Shown piece after piece: positions 41,489 through 49,826 of a stretch of DNA of 64,000 nucleotides. Where the stretch lies: contig NZ_JARYZI010000013.1 of assembly GCF_029914245.1 (NCBI RefSeq), positions 43,747 to 107,746 of the forward strand, read 5' to 3'. The notes under the pieces are model-generated. The model had not been told where the DNA came from. It saw only the letters and a program-made list of their open reading frames with translations, and ran no database searches. The first letter of the stretch is position 1; each line of letters starts with the position of its first letter. The position numbers and the translations under genes were made by a program. The stretch comes from Fusibacter bizertensis. GTDB taxonomy: Bacteria; Bacillota; Clostridia; Peptostreptococcales; Acidaminobacteraceae.

Positions 41489-42031
41489 CTAGTATACTGT
41501 TCCAACTTTGCCATAGACACTGGATATAGTCTTTATGGTCATATTTACATTGCCGTCATTTTTCAAAACTTCATGTAAATCAGAAAAGCAATTTCGTGGT
41601 AATATTATTTTTAACATTAATCTTTCAAGCCCATTAACACCATACCCAACTGTTGTTGTTACGGAATAGCCTTGTTCACGTAGAGCATCTGCCAATAGTT
41701 TTCCTTGATCCTTATGCTTATATACATCAACTTCAAGAAGTCCGAAAGCAAGCTTCTTCTCGATAATATTTCCTAAAAATACACCCACCAATTTTCCTAT
41801 AGCAAAAACAGTAACAAAAGCAACCCCTGATGAAGTTGTTGTGAGCTTAAACGCATAAAAAAACACTACTGAATCTATAAATGTAGTAATATAGACCGGT
41901 TTAATTGCATTTTGTGATAGAAAAACTGTTTTTAAGTTTTTTAGGCATGAGCCTAAAATATTCAGAAAAAGTATAACCGTTAAATTAATAAAAATCTCTA
42001 TAAAAATTCCCCCCTTTAATAAAAAAAACAA
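41489..42031 (-). CDS. UPF0316 (DUF5698/DUF2179) membrane protein
   Basis: Up to 180 aa; three transmembrane segments (about 10-30, 47-62, 68-90) in a DUF5698 part, then a soluble DUF2179 part (VDVYKHKDQGKLLADALREQGYSVTTTVGYGVNG, about 108-140). The frame opens at TTG 42031 with no SD. An AAGGGGGG lies 8 bases before an ATA codon at 42001 (residue 11), which is where homologous proteins would begin, so the true start may be that non-AUG codon. The gene head is fused to the csp terminator. Ligand unknown. Confidence 0.75.
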   Translation of the reverse strand: MFFLLKGGIFIEIFINLTVILFLNILGSCLKNLKTVFLSQNAIKPVYITTFIDSVVFFYAFKLTTTSSGVAFVTVFAIGKLVGVFLGNIIEKKLAFGLLEVDVYKHKDQGKLLADALREQGYSVTTTVGYGVNGLERLMLKIILPRNCFSDLHEVLKNDGNVNMTIKTISSVYGKVGTVY

Positions 42032-42058
42032 AACATCATCTTGGATGTTTTGTTTTGC
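42025..42058 (-). terminator. Terminator of the cold-shock gene
   Basis: Minus strand: AAAACAAAACATC pairs with GATGTTTTGTTTT around a short loop, followed by further T. The TTG start of the UPF0316 frame lies in its 3' end. Confidence 0.85.
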
Positions 42059-42080
42059 GAACTATATATATATTAGTTAT

Positions 42081-42278
42081 TTATAACTTCACTATATTCT
42101 CTGCTTGTTCACCACGAGCACCTTGTTCAACATTGAAACTTACTTGATCGCCTTCATCCAACGACTTGTATCCATCTGCATTAATCTGTGAAAAATGTGC
42201 AAAAACATCTTTGCCTTCTTCTGTTGTGATAAAACCAAAACCTTTATCCGCGTTAAACCATTTTACTGTACCATTCAT
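42081..42278 (-). CDS. cspA: Cold-shock protein
   Basis: 65 aa from the ATG at 42278 (AAGGAGGT upstream; the open frame extends 18 codons further). Complete CSD fold: [15 protein letters not shown] (RNP1, residues 3-17), DVFAHFS (RNP2, about 25-31), then [20 protein letters not shown]. It is an RNA chaperone binding single-stranded nucleic acids. Transcribed with a long structured 5' leader. Confidence 0.95.
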   Translation of the reverse strand: MNGTVKWFNADKGFGFITTEEGKDVFAHFSQINADGYKSLDEGDQVSFNVEQGARGEQAENIVKL

Positions 42279-42595
42279 ATGAGGTACCTCCTTTTTATTG
42301 TTTCTGTAATTTATGAAACAAAAAAAATTCACATAATATTACAGATTATATATTGCTGTGCTTATAATCTCTAATATGACGTGAATTTTAAAAAACGAAC
42401 ATAAAATAAAAATTTAAAACTAAACAACTACAAGATTTATTATACACTAGATTTTATATTAATACAAGTTTTTAAATTAACGCAGACTTTTAAAGTATCA
42501 TCTAGGCGACTTATTTGAATTTGCAGAACATTCCCCACTTTATGGAAAATAATGATATAATAAAAAAATAAAATGACCATGGAGGGGAACATCAT
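42279..42595 (-). promoter_or_regulatory. Long csp leader region with hairpin
   Basis: Within this gene-free stretch a hairpin is formed at about 42322-42391 (AAAATTCAC with GTGAATTTT outer stem, GATTATA/TAATC inner part) in the csp 5' untranslated region, with a T-run at its minus-strand 3' side. It may be a cold-responsive or attenuating structure. The remaining part (42400-42595) is AT-rich and holds the divergent promoters of csp and the lipoprotein gene. Confidence 0.5.
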
Positions 42596-43879
42596 ATGAA
42601 AAAAATGCTGGCGTTTATAATACTCTGTGCAATTCTATTAATGACAGGATGTAACTCAGGCGATCATGAAACTGAAACAACTGAAAAAATTGAAGATACA
42701 ACAACTAACAAAATCGAAGTAACAACATCAAAATCAGCCAATGAAACCACAGAAGAAGTGGACACTAATAATATACTACATGATGAAGACTTGATATTTG
42801 AACATTTTTATGACGTATATAAAAGCAAAGCCAATCTAGGATCGCTTCAAATTCCCGAAAGAGTCAAGGAACATATCATTTATCAGTACGATGATTTCAA
42901 CGAAGATGGACAAGAAGATGTCCTATGTTATTCAGAGACGCCATCATCAACATTTGAAGAAGTGGTATTATTTACTTTAATTGGTGACCAAGTGACAATA
43001 GTCTCTAGTGATTTTGTGCCAGTGTTTGCATATGGTCAGACCTTTATGAAAGAAAGAAATTTCATTGTGCACGCCTATACTGGTGGTGGAACTGGCCTTC
43101 AGGTCAGCTCGATTTCCCTCTACTATGTATTAAATGGTAAGATTGTAGACACAGGTGTCATGTTGACTTTAGAGGGAAAGCTAGGTGTTCCACCTACTGA
43201 ATCAAATCCAGACGGAATCACCATGACCTATCTTGGCGAAATTGACGATTTATCCTATGAAATAGGCAATGCAGATGACCGCTGGTTGATGTTTGAATAC
43301 CATTATTCTGAAATAAATGATGATACGCAAAGCATCGAATATGAGAAGACAGAATTATATAAATTGGACACTAAAACGGGAAAATATCAAGTTGAGTTAT
43401 TGGATGAAAAAATTGCAAAGCCTTCCAGTGAAACGGCTAGCAAAACCGGTGAAGTCTATCTATTAGATAGTCTTAAAAACGGTCAGATGCTGGAACAATT
43501 CATAATAGAGGACGCATATTATAATAGTGAGAACAAGGTTGGCTTCACATTAAGTGGTGAGGCAAAACTGCAAGGACAGATTATTTGGGATGAAGCAAGC
43601 GCATCATTTATATTTAAAAGTGATGTCGCACTATTATCAGCTCCTATTCGGATCATGATTCATGGACTACCAAATGATTATGACCGTCCAAGTTATGCCC
43701 AATTTGATAATTCGATTTTAGAACAGCTTACGGATGCACAATATAAGCAGTTAGAAACCAAATTAACAGCAAATGTTGAAATTACAATAGGGTCATACAG
43801 TGTCAACTACAATTCTGATTCTGAAGTCGTTCAAGACATAGCAATTGAAACACTTGAATGGAAAGAAACAGGAGAGTAA
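42596..43879 (+). CDS. Lipoprotein of unknown function
   Basis: 427 aa, lipobox LLMTGC (Cys about residue 19), then a Thr/Glu-rich linker to about 55. The mature part has alternating β-like segments, including IYQYDDFNEDGQEDVLCY (about 100-117), an FG-GAP/dockerin-like calcium-type Asp motif, and a C-terminal domain from about 285 beginning with KTGEVYLLDSLKNG. No family is recognised. GGAGGGG precedes the ATG. Confidence 0.6.
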   Translation: MKKMLAFIILCAILLMTGCNSGDHETETTEKIEDTTTNKIEVTTSKSANETTEEVDTNNILHDEDLIFEHFYDVYKSKANLGSLQIPERVKEHIIYQYDDFNEDGQEDVLCYSETPSSTFEEVVLFTLIGDQVTIVSSDFVPVFAYGQTFMKERNFIVHAYTGGGTGLQVSSISLYYVLNGKIVDTGVMLTLEGKLGVPPTESNPDGITMTYLGEIDDLSYEIGNADDRWLMFEYHYSEINDDTQSIEYEKTELYKLDTKTGKYQVELLDEKIAKPSSETASKTGEVYLLDSLKNGQMLEQFIIEDAYYNSENKVGFTLSGEAKLQGQIIWDEASASFIFKSDVALLSAPIRIMIHGLPNDYDRPSYAQFDNSILEQLTDAQYKQLETKLTANVEITIGSYSVNYNSDSEVVQDIAIETLEWKETGE

Positions 43880-43882
43880 CCG

Positions 43883-43932
43883 GAAAGTAATAAGTAAATA
43901 ACTTGGAAAGTAATAAGTAAGTAACTGGGAAA
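43883..43932 (+). repeat. Short tandem repeat
   Basis: GGAAAGTAATAAGTAA occurs twice in a row with a 22-base period (43883 and 43905), then degenerates. It lies just after the lipoprotein gene stop. Confidence 0.6.
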
Positions 43933-43966
43933 GGGCGTAAAAACGTCGAAATATAAAAGTTAAAAA

Positions 43967-44011
43967 TCTGATCATTGCCTCTAATTTAAGTGGCATTGAC
44001 CAGATTTTTTT
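43967..44011. terminator. Terminator between convergent genes
   Basis: AAATCTGATCATTGCC pairs with GGCATTGACCAGATTT with two mismatches, followed by a run of T. It separates the lipoprotein gene (plus) and the nucleotidyltransferase gene (minus). Confidence 0.78.
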
Positions 44012-44016
44012 TAGTT

Positions 44017-45102
44017 TTATGAGTTTTTAAGATATTCGTTTTCAAATGCTTCTAGTGTTGTAAAACTCACTGGAGAAAGTCCTACTTTCTCATATTCTTT
44101 TAAGTAGTCAGCCAGTACCTTAATAAAGTGCTTTTCACTTTTAGTCAGATCATCAGCATCAAAGTGAGAAATCACATCGAAGTGTGGCATATCAAACTGA
44201 CTATACATATCATCATAAAAAGATTGGCAACTATTAAGTGTCATGAGAGCAAGATGTATATTGTTAGTTTTCATTGCAAGTGTCATTTTGTGACGCCAGT
44301 TTGAAAATATCTCTTCATACGAAAACCGTAAAGCATCAACAGTTGGTTTGGCTTTATTGGGACTGAGGTCTTGAGTTATTTCCTCGACATACTGATGAAG
44401 TGAACGGATTAAATTACGTGACGAAGTTTTAAGCGCATCCAGTGAATTTGCACATACAGTTTGATCATAACCGTGCATAAAGTCAGCAGGCATTCTTTGC
44501 ATCTCACTAAGTTCTTCTCTAATACGTTTGATGCTTTTCTTAAAATAAGTTTTATTGAGCAGACATATTGTGGTTTCAACTGCCTCAATTAATTTAGCTT
44601 GGTCCTGTCTTGCTTCACTAAGTGTCTCAACGAGCATTAGTCTTCCAAAGGCAGTAGTGGCTTGGTCAAGATGTTTTTTAGCCTGATTTAATTCTTCAAG
44701 ACAAAGAGGTAATTCAAGTCTATCGAGAATTTGAGCTTTTATCTTTTCCAGCCTGTGTAGACTTGCTTCGTCTGCTGTATACACAATTTTACTATCTAAG
44801 ATACGTGATAGGTGGGGCGATATATCCTGCGTTGATTTTTCAAGATAGTCCCAAGAGTTACAATAAATATCGTGGCCAACATCATCTAAAATAAAGCAAG
44901 TAGCAACTTTCCAGCCATCATCATCGTTTATAACGATAAAAAGATCAAGGTCTGATTTATCATGGATATCACCAGTTAAGAAGGACCCGTAGATGCCTAT
45001 AAGTGCAACAGAACCAGGGCAAACTGTTTCCGCTTTCTGGATAACAGCCTTTATGATGCGATTATTTCTTTCACTCAGTAGCTCAATTTGAATTGCGTTC
45101 AT
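44017..45102 (-). CDS. Nucleotidyltransferase-fold protein
   Basis: 361 aa. The Pol β-type motif is GIYGSFLTGDIHDKSDLDLFIVI (residues 36-58: GS...G...SDLDL with two metal-binding Asp). The remaining 280 residues are helical, with a Gln/Glu-rich middle. Such proteins modify aminoglycosides or proteins, or are toxin-antitoxin partners (MNT), but a partner HEPN gene is absent here and the length is greater than MNT. Function unassigned. Confidence 0.75.
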   Translation of the reverse strand: MNAIQIELLSERNNRIIKAVIQKAETVCPGSVALIGIYGSFLTGDIHDKSDLDLFIVINDDDGWKVATCFILDDVGHDIYCNSWDYLEKSTQDISPHLSRILDSKIVYTADEASLHRLEKIKAQILDRLELPLCLEELNQAKKHLDQATTAFGRLMLVETLSEARQDQAKLIEAVETTICLLNKTYFKKSIKRIREELSEMQRMPADFMHGYDQTVCANSLDALKTSSRNLIRSLHQYVEEITQDLSPNKAKPTVDALRFSYEEIFSNWRHKMTLAMKTNNIHLALMTLNSCQSFYDDMYSQFDMPHFDVISHFDADDLTKSEKHFIKVLADYLKEYEKVGLSPVSFTTLEAFENEYLKNS

Positions 45103-45124
45103 GTGAACCTCCTTAGGATAAAAT

Positions 45125-45215
45125 GGATAAAAGGTGTCAGGTCATAGTTATCCTTTTAGTTATCCTTAGTTGCCTATTAATGAGACTTTCGTTAGTGATT
45201 AGGCAACTATAGTAT
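45125..45215. repeat. Half palindromic element copy 12 plus unrelated hairpin
   Basis: A single forward unit, GGATAAAAGGTGTCAGG to TTATCC (45125-45153), lacks its mirror partner. It is followed by another hairpin, TAGTTGCCTA ... TAGGCAACTA (45168-45212). The unit has GGATAA/TTATCC ends, as copy 15 does. Confidence 0.85.
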
Positions 45216-45268
45216 AAAAAGTATCATTTTTATTATAACATTATGTCCACATGGTACGCGTTCAAATT

Positions 45269-47254
45269 TTATCTTGTGAAGATATTTACTAATGCTTTAA
45301 GTGTTATAGATAAGCTGTTAAGTGTGTTACTTGATTCAGAGAGTTCTTCCATAGAAGCAGTTTGTTCTTCGATAGAAGCAGAAGCTTCTTGTGTACTTGC
45401 AGCATTTTCTTCTGAAATAGCAGAAAATTGTTCGAACGTTTCTACCAAGCTATTTTTGTTATGGTCAATCGCTCCAGAAAGTTCAGTTATTTGGTGGATC
45501 AACTGCTGAATTTCTTCAATAGAAGTTGCGATGCCATTAAATTTACTTTGAGTCATGTCTATACTAGTAGTTTGTTCAGTTAGGGCTTCACTCACATCAG
45601 CCATAGCAGCTATACTTTCTTTCGTCTTAATTGCTAGATTACCAATTACACTTGAAATTTCACCGGCAAATAGAGTAGATTGCTCGGCAAGTTTTCGAAT
45701 TTCATCTGCCACCACCGAAAAACCACGACCGCTTTCGCCAGCTCTTGCAGCTTCAATTGCGGCATTTAAGGCTAAAAGATTTGTCTGATCGGCGATGGTT
45801 TTGATCATTTCACTCGCTTGGTGAATTTTCTCTGTAAAATGATTGGTTTCATTTACACGTGTATAGATCAATTGACTCGCAGATTTAACTTTATCATTTT
45901 TCTCTGTCAGTGAGTTCATCAGTTCAAAACCGTGAGATTTCAATTCATTGACATTTTTTGCTTCATCACCAAGAAGCTCAACAGCATTCCCAGATTGATT
46001 GATAATTAAACCGAGTTCACTAAGCATCGTAACGCCATGCTCAGTTTCACATGCTTGAACGCTTGCACCTTGCGCAATTTCCTCTATAGTTTTAGCAATT
46101 TCGATAGATGCAGATGTAGTAGACTGAACCGTTTCATTGAGATGATTTGCCGAACTTGAAACTTGATCAGCAGAATTTTCGATTTTAGAGATTATATTGT
46201 TCAGTGCACCCAGCACTTCATGGAAAGCTTTTGCTAGTATTCCAATTTCGTCTTTACGGTTTATTAGTTTTGGATTGATGGTATTTGATAGATCTAGTCT
46301 TGAGATTTCCTCAGCATGAATTTTCAGTTCGCTTAAAGGCTTCTTAATTGAACGTGCGATTATAAATGACATGGCAATTCCAAGTGCTAAGAAAAAGAGC
46401 GCCATCCAAAATAGTTTGGCTTGTAATGCCGTTAATCCACTTAACATCTCGGTTTTATTTGAGCTTATTGCCATGGTCCAGTCTGTGCCTTGAATAGGTG
46501 TCACTGCAGTAATACGTTTTATACCATCATATTCATAATCAATAATACCTGAAACTCCGAAACCAAGTTCTTTGAACTTTTTACCAAAAGCAGAAGTTGC
46601 CGAATCGCTATCTAGATTTTCAAGTACATTGGTTTGAAAGAGTACTAAGTTCATATCGGGGTGTGAATAGATGACACCTGTAGGGCCTAATAAAAAAGCA
46701 TAGCCATTTTCCCCAATTTTAAACCTTGAAATGACATCTTGAAGATAAGAGGCTTCCTTTACACCTAAAATAGCACCTACAACTTGAGTGCCATTTAAAA
46801 TAGGAACAGCATTCATAATCAGAGGTACATCCGTTTCGCCCATATAAATCTCTGAAAAAGAGGATTTGCCAGAAAGTGCATCATTTACTACTTGGACATT
46901 ACTTAAATTACGTGAACTGCCTGCTTTAGAAAAATAAGCATCGCCGTTGGAGCTAATAATTGCCAAATCGAGATAATCCAGACGATCAACATCGTTTTTA
47001 ATTGCACTTAATTGTGTTTGTAAAGAGGTGCTTTTCACACGATCACGAAGCGCAATCTCTTCAAGAATCTTTAGTTCTTGATCTAATGTAAATCCCGTTT
47101 GATTTGCAGTTTCTGCACCATAACTAAGCATATTATCGTATATGATATTAGTTAACTCTTTAGAGCTAACTTTTAATGAATAATAGCCTAATCCCAAAGA
47201 AGTGATAAGTACCAAAGTAATAATTGCAATTCCAATCTTTTTTCCTAAATTCAT
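45269..47254 (-). CDS. Methyl-accepting chemotaxis protein
   Basis: 661 aa: transmembrane 1 (residues 6-26), an extracellular dCache sensor (about 35-270, with [16 protein letters not shown] and [20 protein letters not shown]), transmembrane 2 (about 282-304), HAMP (about 305-358) and a signalling domain with the hairpin tip [38 protein letters not shown] (about 492-530). No CheA/CheW genes are near, so it feeds a chemotaxis system encoded elsewhere. The ligand is unknown. The adjacent AraC-type regulator may be functionally linked. Confidence 0.93.
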   Translation of the reverse strand: MNLGKKIGIAIITLVLITSLGLGYYSLKVSSKELTNIIYDNMLSYGAETANQTGFTLDQELKILEEIALRDRVKSTSLQTQLSAIKNDVDRLDYLDLAIISSNGDAYFSKAGSSRNLSNVQVVNDALSGKSSFSEIYMGETDVPLIMNAVPILNGTQVVGAILGVKEASYLQDVISRFKIGENGYAFLLGPTGVIYSHPDMNLVLFQTNVLENLDSDSATSAFGKKFKELGFGVSGIIDYEYDGIKRITAVTPIQGTDWTMAISSNKTEMLSGLTALQAKLFWMALFFLALGIAMSFIIARSIKKPLSELKIHAEEISRLDLSNTINPKLINRKDEIGILAKAFHEVLGALNNIISKIENSADQVSSSANHLNETVQSTTSASIEIAKTIEEIAQGASVQACETEHGVTMLSELGLIINQSGNAVELLGDEAKNVNELKSHGFELMNSLTEKNDKVKSASQLIYTRVNETNHFTEKIHQASEMIKTIADQTNLLALNAAIEAARAGESGRGFSVVADEIRKLAEQSTLFAGEISSVIGNLAIKTKESIAAMADVSEALTEQTTSIDMTQSKFNGIATSIEEIQQLIHQITELSGAIDHNKNSLVETFEQFSAISEENAASTQEASASIEEQTASMEELSESSNTLNSLSITLKALVNIFTR

Positions 47255-47362
47255 CTAGACCTCCAGTTTAATTAATCTGTACTGAGTTTATAACAGAAGA
47301 ATAGTGGGAGTTAGAGAATTATATTGGTATTTTGATGAAAATCATCACTATATTAGTAGATG

Positions 47363-48433
47363 CTAATCTAGTGGGATGCCTTTTTGAGTAGATTTTTGTT
47401 TAAGAAGGCGATGGTTAAGTTGACGGTATGAAATAGGTAAGGTACCAGTGTATGTTTTGAAAATTCTAGAGAAATGTTGTTCATCTTTATAGCCGAGTAT
47501 ATTTAAGATATCATCGATGCTGTAGTTTTGATCAAGTAGCATCAACATTGCACCGTAGATTTTTATTTTCTTGATATATTCAGAGAGTGAAATGTTGGTT
47601 TGGCGTTTAAAAGTCATACTAAGATGACTTTGGTTGATATAAAGTTTTTTAGCAACATAACTGACTGTCTTGATATGAGTAGAAGGAGATAATACTTCGA
47701 AAATCGCTTTTCTCACTATAATAGTTTGAACATTTGGAATAAATATTTCTTGATAAATCGAAGTGATTTTTTTGATACACTCTTGAAAAGCAAGGAATTG
47801 ATGATCATGCTTAGAGATCCAAGTGGAGCAGATATCTGCGATAGTAGACTTCTCAAGTGGCATAGGATTAAATGAAATATCGCTTAATAGATCTAGTAGA
47901 GCAACATATAAGTTGAGAGACTGATGACTTTGACTTATTGAGGGCGGGATATTTTCATGAAAGAATACTTTAAGATCATGATTAAGTAAAGCAGACTTTC
48001 CAGTAATTGCATTTTGAATATTGCGTTTTGCATTTGTCACACTTATTTTAAAGTAAACTTCACTAACGACTTTAGTCAGTGTACTCTTAATTAATTCATA
48101 GTTGTAAGGCTTAATCCAATAATCATAAGCACCCTCAAAAAAAGAGTTCCTAACCTCAGTGTAGGAAGCATCTTCATTAACTTGGATAATTCTTTTTGTA
48201 TTTAAATAACTACTTTTTACTGATGAAAAGTAATTTTTGAGAAATGTAGATGTATTATTATCAAAGATAATTAGATCAAATTCAAATTGCTGGTGAATCG
48301 AATATTGATCTAACGTGTCAGTTAAAAGTGTAATGTCAAGTAGACTAAAAGAGTCAATAATTTTTAACTCACTTGTAATGAACGCCTGCAATTCACTTTC
48401 AATATCAAGCATTAATATTCGTAATGAAATCAT
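47363..48433 (-). CDS. AraC-type response regulator
   Basis: 356 aa. The N-terminal receiver-like domain (about 1-125) has LIIFDNNTST with the phospho-acceptor Asp near residue 58 and the KPY motif near 113, though the acidic pair at the start is reduced to LDIESE. The C-terminal AraC HTH (about 250-345) reads VSYVAKKLYINQSHLSMTFKRQTNISLSEYIKKIKIYGAMLMLLDQNYSIDDILNILGYKDEQHFSRIFKTYTGTLPISYRQ. No histidine kinase is adjacent, so it is an orphan. Likely regulates nearby minus-strand genes or itself. Confidence 0.87.
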   Translation of the reverse strand: MISLRILMLDIESELQAFITSELKIIDSFSLLDITLLTDTLDQYSIHQQFEFDLIIFDNNTSTFLKNYFSSVKSSYLNTKRIIQVNEDASYTEVRNSFFEGAYDYWIKPYNYELIKSTLTKVVSEVYFKISVTNAKRNIQNAITGKSALLNHDLKVFFHENIPPSISQSHQSLNLYVALLDLLSDISFNPMPLEKSTIADICSTWISKHDHQFLAFQECIKKITSIYQEIFIPNVQTIIVRKAIFEVLSPSTHIKTVSYVAKKLYINQSHLSMTFKRQTNISLSEYIKKIKIYGAMLMLLDQNYSIDDILNILGYKDEQHFSRIFKTYTGTLPISYRQLNHRLLKQKSTQKGIPLD

Positions 48434-48485
48434 AATATCACACCTTTCAATGACATATTAACAATTTGGAAAAAATTAGTAAAAA

Positions 48486-48513
48486 GCAAACAATGACCTG
48501 ACACCTTTTAGCC
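48486..48513. repeat. Half palindromic element copy 13 (reverse unit)
   Basis: GCAAACAATGACCTGACACC then TTTTAGCC: a single reverse unit. The TAA at 48508-48510 (minus strand) is the stop of the AbrB gene. Confidence 0.85.
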
Positions 48514-49644
48514 AAGTATGATGGTGTAGAGTATTGGGATGACCATCACGGCGGTTAGTAATCTGGCAAGCTGCAATGTGCTGATGGTTACTATATTTAC
48601 ATCGAAGTCTTCTGCTAATACGATCATGGTGGAGAGCCCGCCAGGGAGAACACTCATAAGTCCAGTAAGATAATCTAATTTAAAAAGTTTTGAGAAGACA
48701 AATCCAAGGATAATGCTGGTAGTCAAGATCAGTGTGGTCATCACAAGCATCGGAAACCACAAAGAGAGGATCATGCGCATGCTTTCGAGGGTAAAACTCG
48801 TGCCAATAACAGCGCCCATGCCAATTTGTGAATATCCATAGATGGCCTGTGGTGGTTTCTTAAAACTTGATTTGACCGATAACTGCAGTATGGCAACGCC
48901 AAATGCTGCGCCTAAAAGGAGTGCCGCTGGAAAGCGAAGCCATTTAAACAACATCGCACCAAAGATACCTACAATGAAAAGCCAGTAATATGCGTAACGC
49001 ATTGTGTTAAGAGGTGTAAAATCCTCTGAAAATTTTTGGTTATTGAGTGTCATATCTGATTTTGTGCTCGTATTTGATTTTGAGTTAACCACTTTTATGA
49101 TTATTGTTTTTGTGAGAAGAGGGATAATCATCACAATAGAGAGATAGCGCAGTAGTTGGAAGGCTGATACTTGCGCAAGGTCAGCACCATATGAAACCGC
49201 TAAAACACCTGACTCTGCAACGCCTCCAGGGATCACTGACAGGAAAGATGTGTTTTGGTCCATGTCACTGATGCGCATCAAAAGTTCACCATAGCCAAGA
49301 GTGATAAAGATATAGACCAAAGAGATAACGATTGTAGGGATAGCAAGCTTTCGCAGCTGCTTGACAGCTTTTTTGTCAAATCTTAACCCAAGAAAAATCC
49401 CGAAAACGATTGAAAACACTGTTTTAAAAATCGATGGGATCTCAAACGTGATACCAGTGAGTTGAACAAGGGCAATGGCCAAGATGGGTCCTACAATTTT
49501 ACTTGCTGGGAACTTTAAAATTTCAAGAAATTTATACCCTGCAAAGCTGATTAGTATAATCAAAACAAATGAAAATATAAAATCTATGGATTTTGATGGG
49601 ATAAAAGTCTGAAAAACACCCCAAATAGTGAATAAATTATACAA
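48508..49644 (-). CDS. AbrB family (AmoA-like) putative permease
   Basis: 378-aa membrane protein with about 10 transmembrane segments. The duplicated domain pattern is seen twice: SVIPGGVAESGVLAVSYGADLAQVSAFQLLRYLSIVMIIPLLTK (about 138-180) and SVLPGGLSTMIVLAEDFDVNIVTISTLQLARLLTAVMVIPIL (about 333-374). This family (called ammonia monooxygenase homologues by history) has no known enzyme activity. The SD is weak. The gene is enclosed by two half-elements in the same orientation. Confidence 0.87.
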   Translation of the reverse strand: MYNLFTIWGVFQTFIPSKSIDFIFSFVLIILISFAGYKFLEILKFPASKIVGPILAIALVQLTGITFEIPSIFKTVFSIVFGIFLGLRFDKKAVKQLRKLAIPTIVISLVYIFITLGYGELLMRISDMDQNTSFLSVIPGGVAESGVLAVSYGADLAQVSAFQLLRYLSIVMIIPLLTKTIIIKVVNSKSNTSTKSDMTLNNQKFSEDFTPLNTMRYAYYWLFIVGIFGAMLFKWLRFPAALLLGAAFGVAILQLSVKSSFKKPPQAIYGYSQIGMGAVIGTSFTLESMRMILSLWFPMLVMTTLILTTSIILGFVFSKLFKLDYLTGLMSVLPGGLSTMIVLAEDFDVNIVTISTLQLARLLTAVMVIPILYTIILG

Positions 49645-49783
49645 AATAGCCTCCTAATCTTTCAGATATAATTATAACTGATATAATAGATATAGTGTAG
49701 TCACAAAACAAGATCAAAGCAGAAATTCGAGATGATTATTAAGAAAAAAAGAGCGTCGGCAAGTAAGTCGTTTTGGCAAACTA

Positions 49784-49810
49784 GGCAAACTATGACCAGA
49801 CACCTTTTAG
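49784..49810. repeat. Half palindromic element copy 14 (reverse unit)
   Basis: GGCAAACTATGACCAGACACC then TTTTAG, with one change (CCAG for CCTG). It lies just upstream of the SD of the P-type ATPase gene, in the same orientation as copy 13. Confidence 0.8.
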
Positions 49811-49826
49811 TGGAAGGAGAAACAAT

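Noticed and set aside
44017..45102. MNT-HEPN toxin-antitoxin pair
   Set aside because: The protein is too long for MNT antitoxins and no HEPN gene is adjacent.
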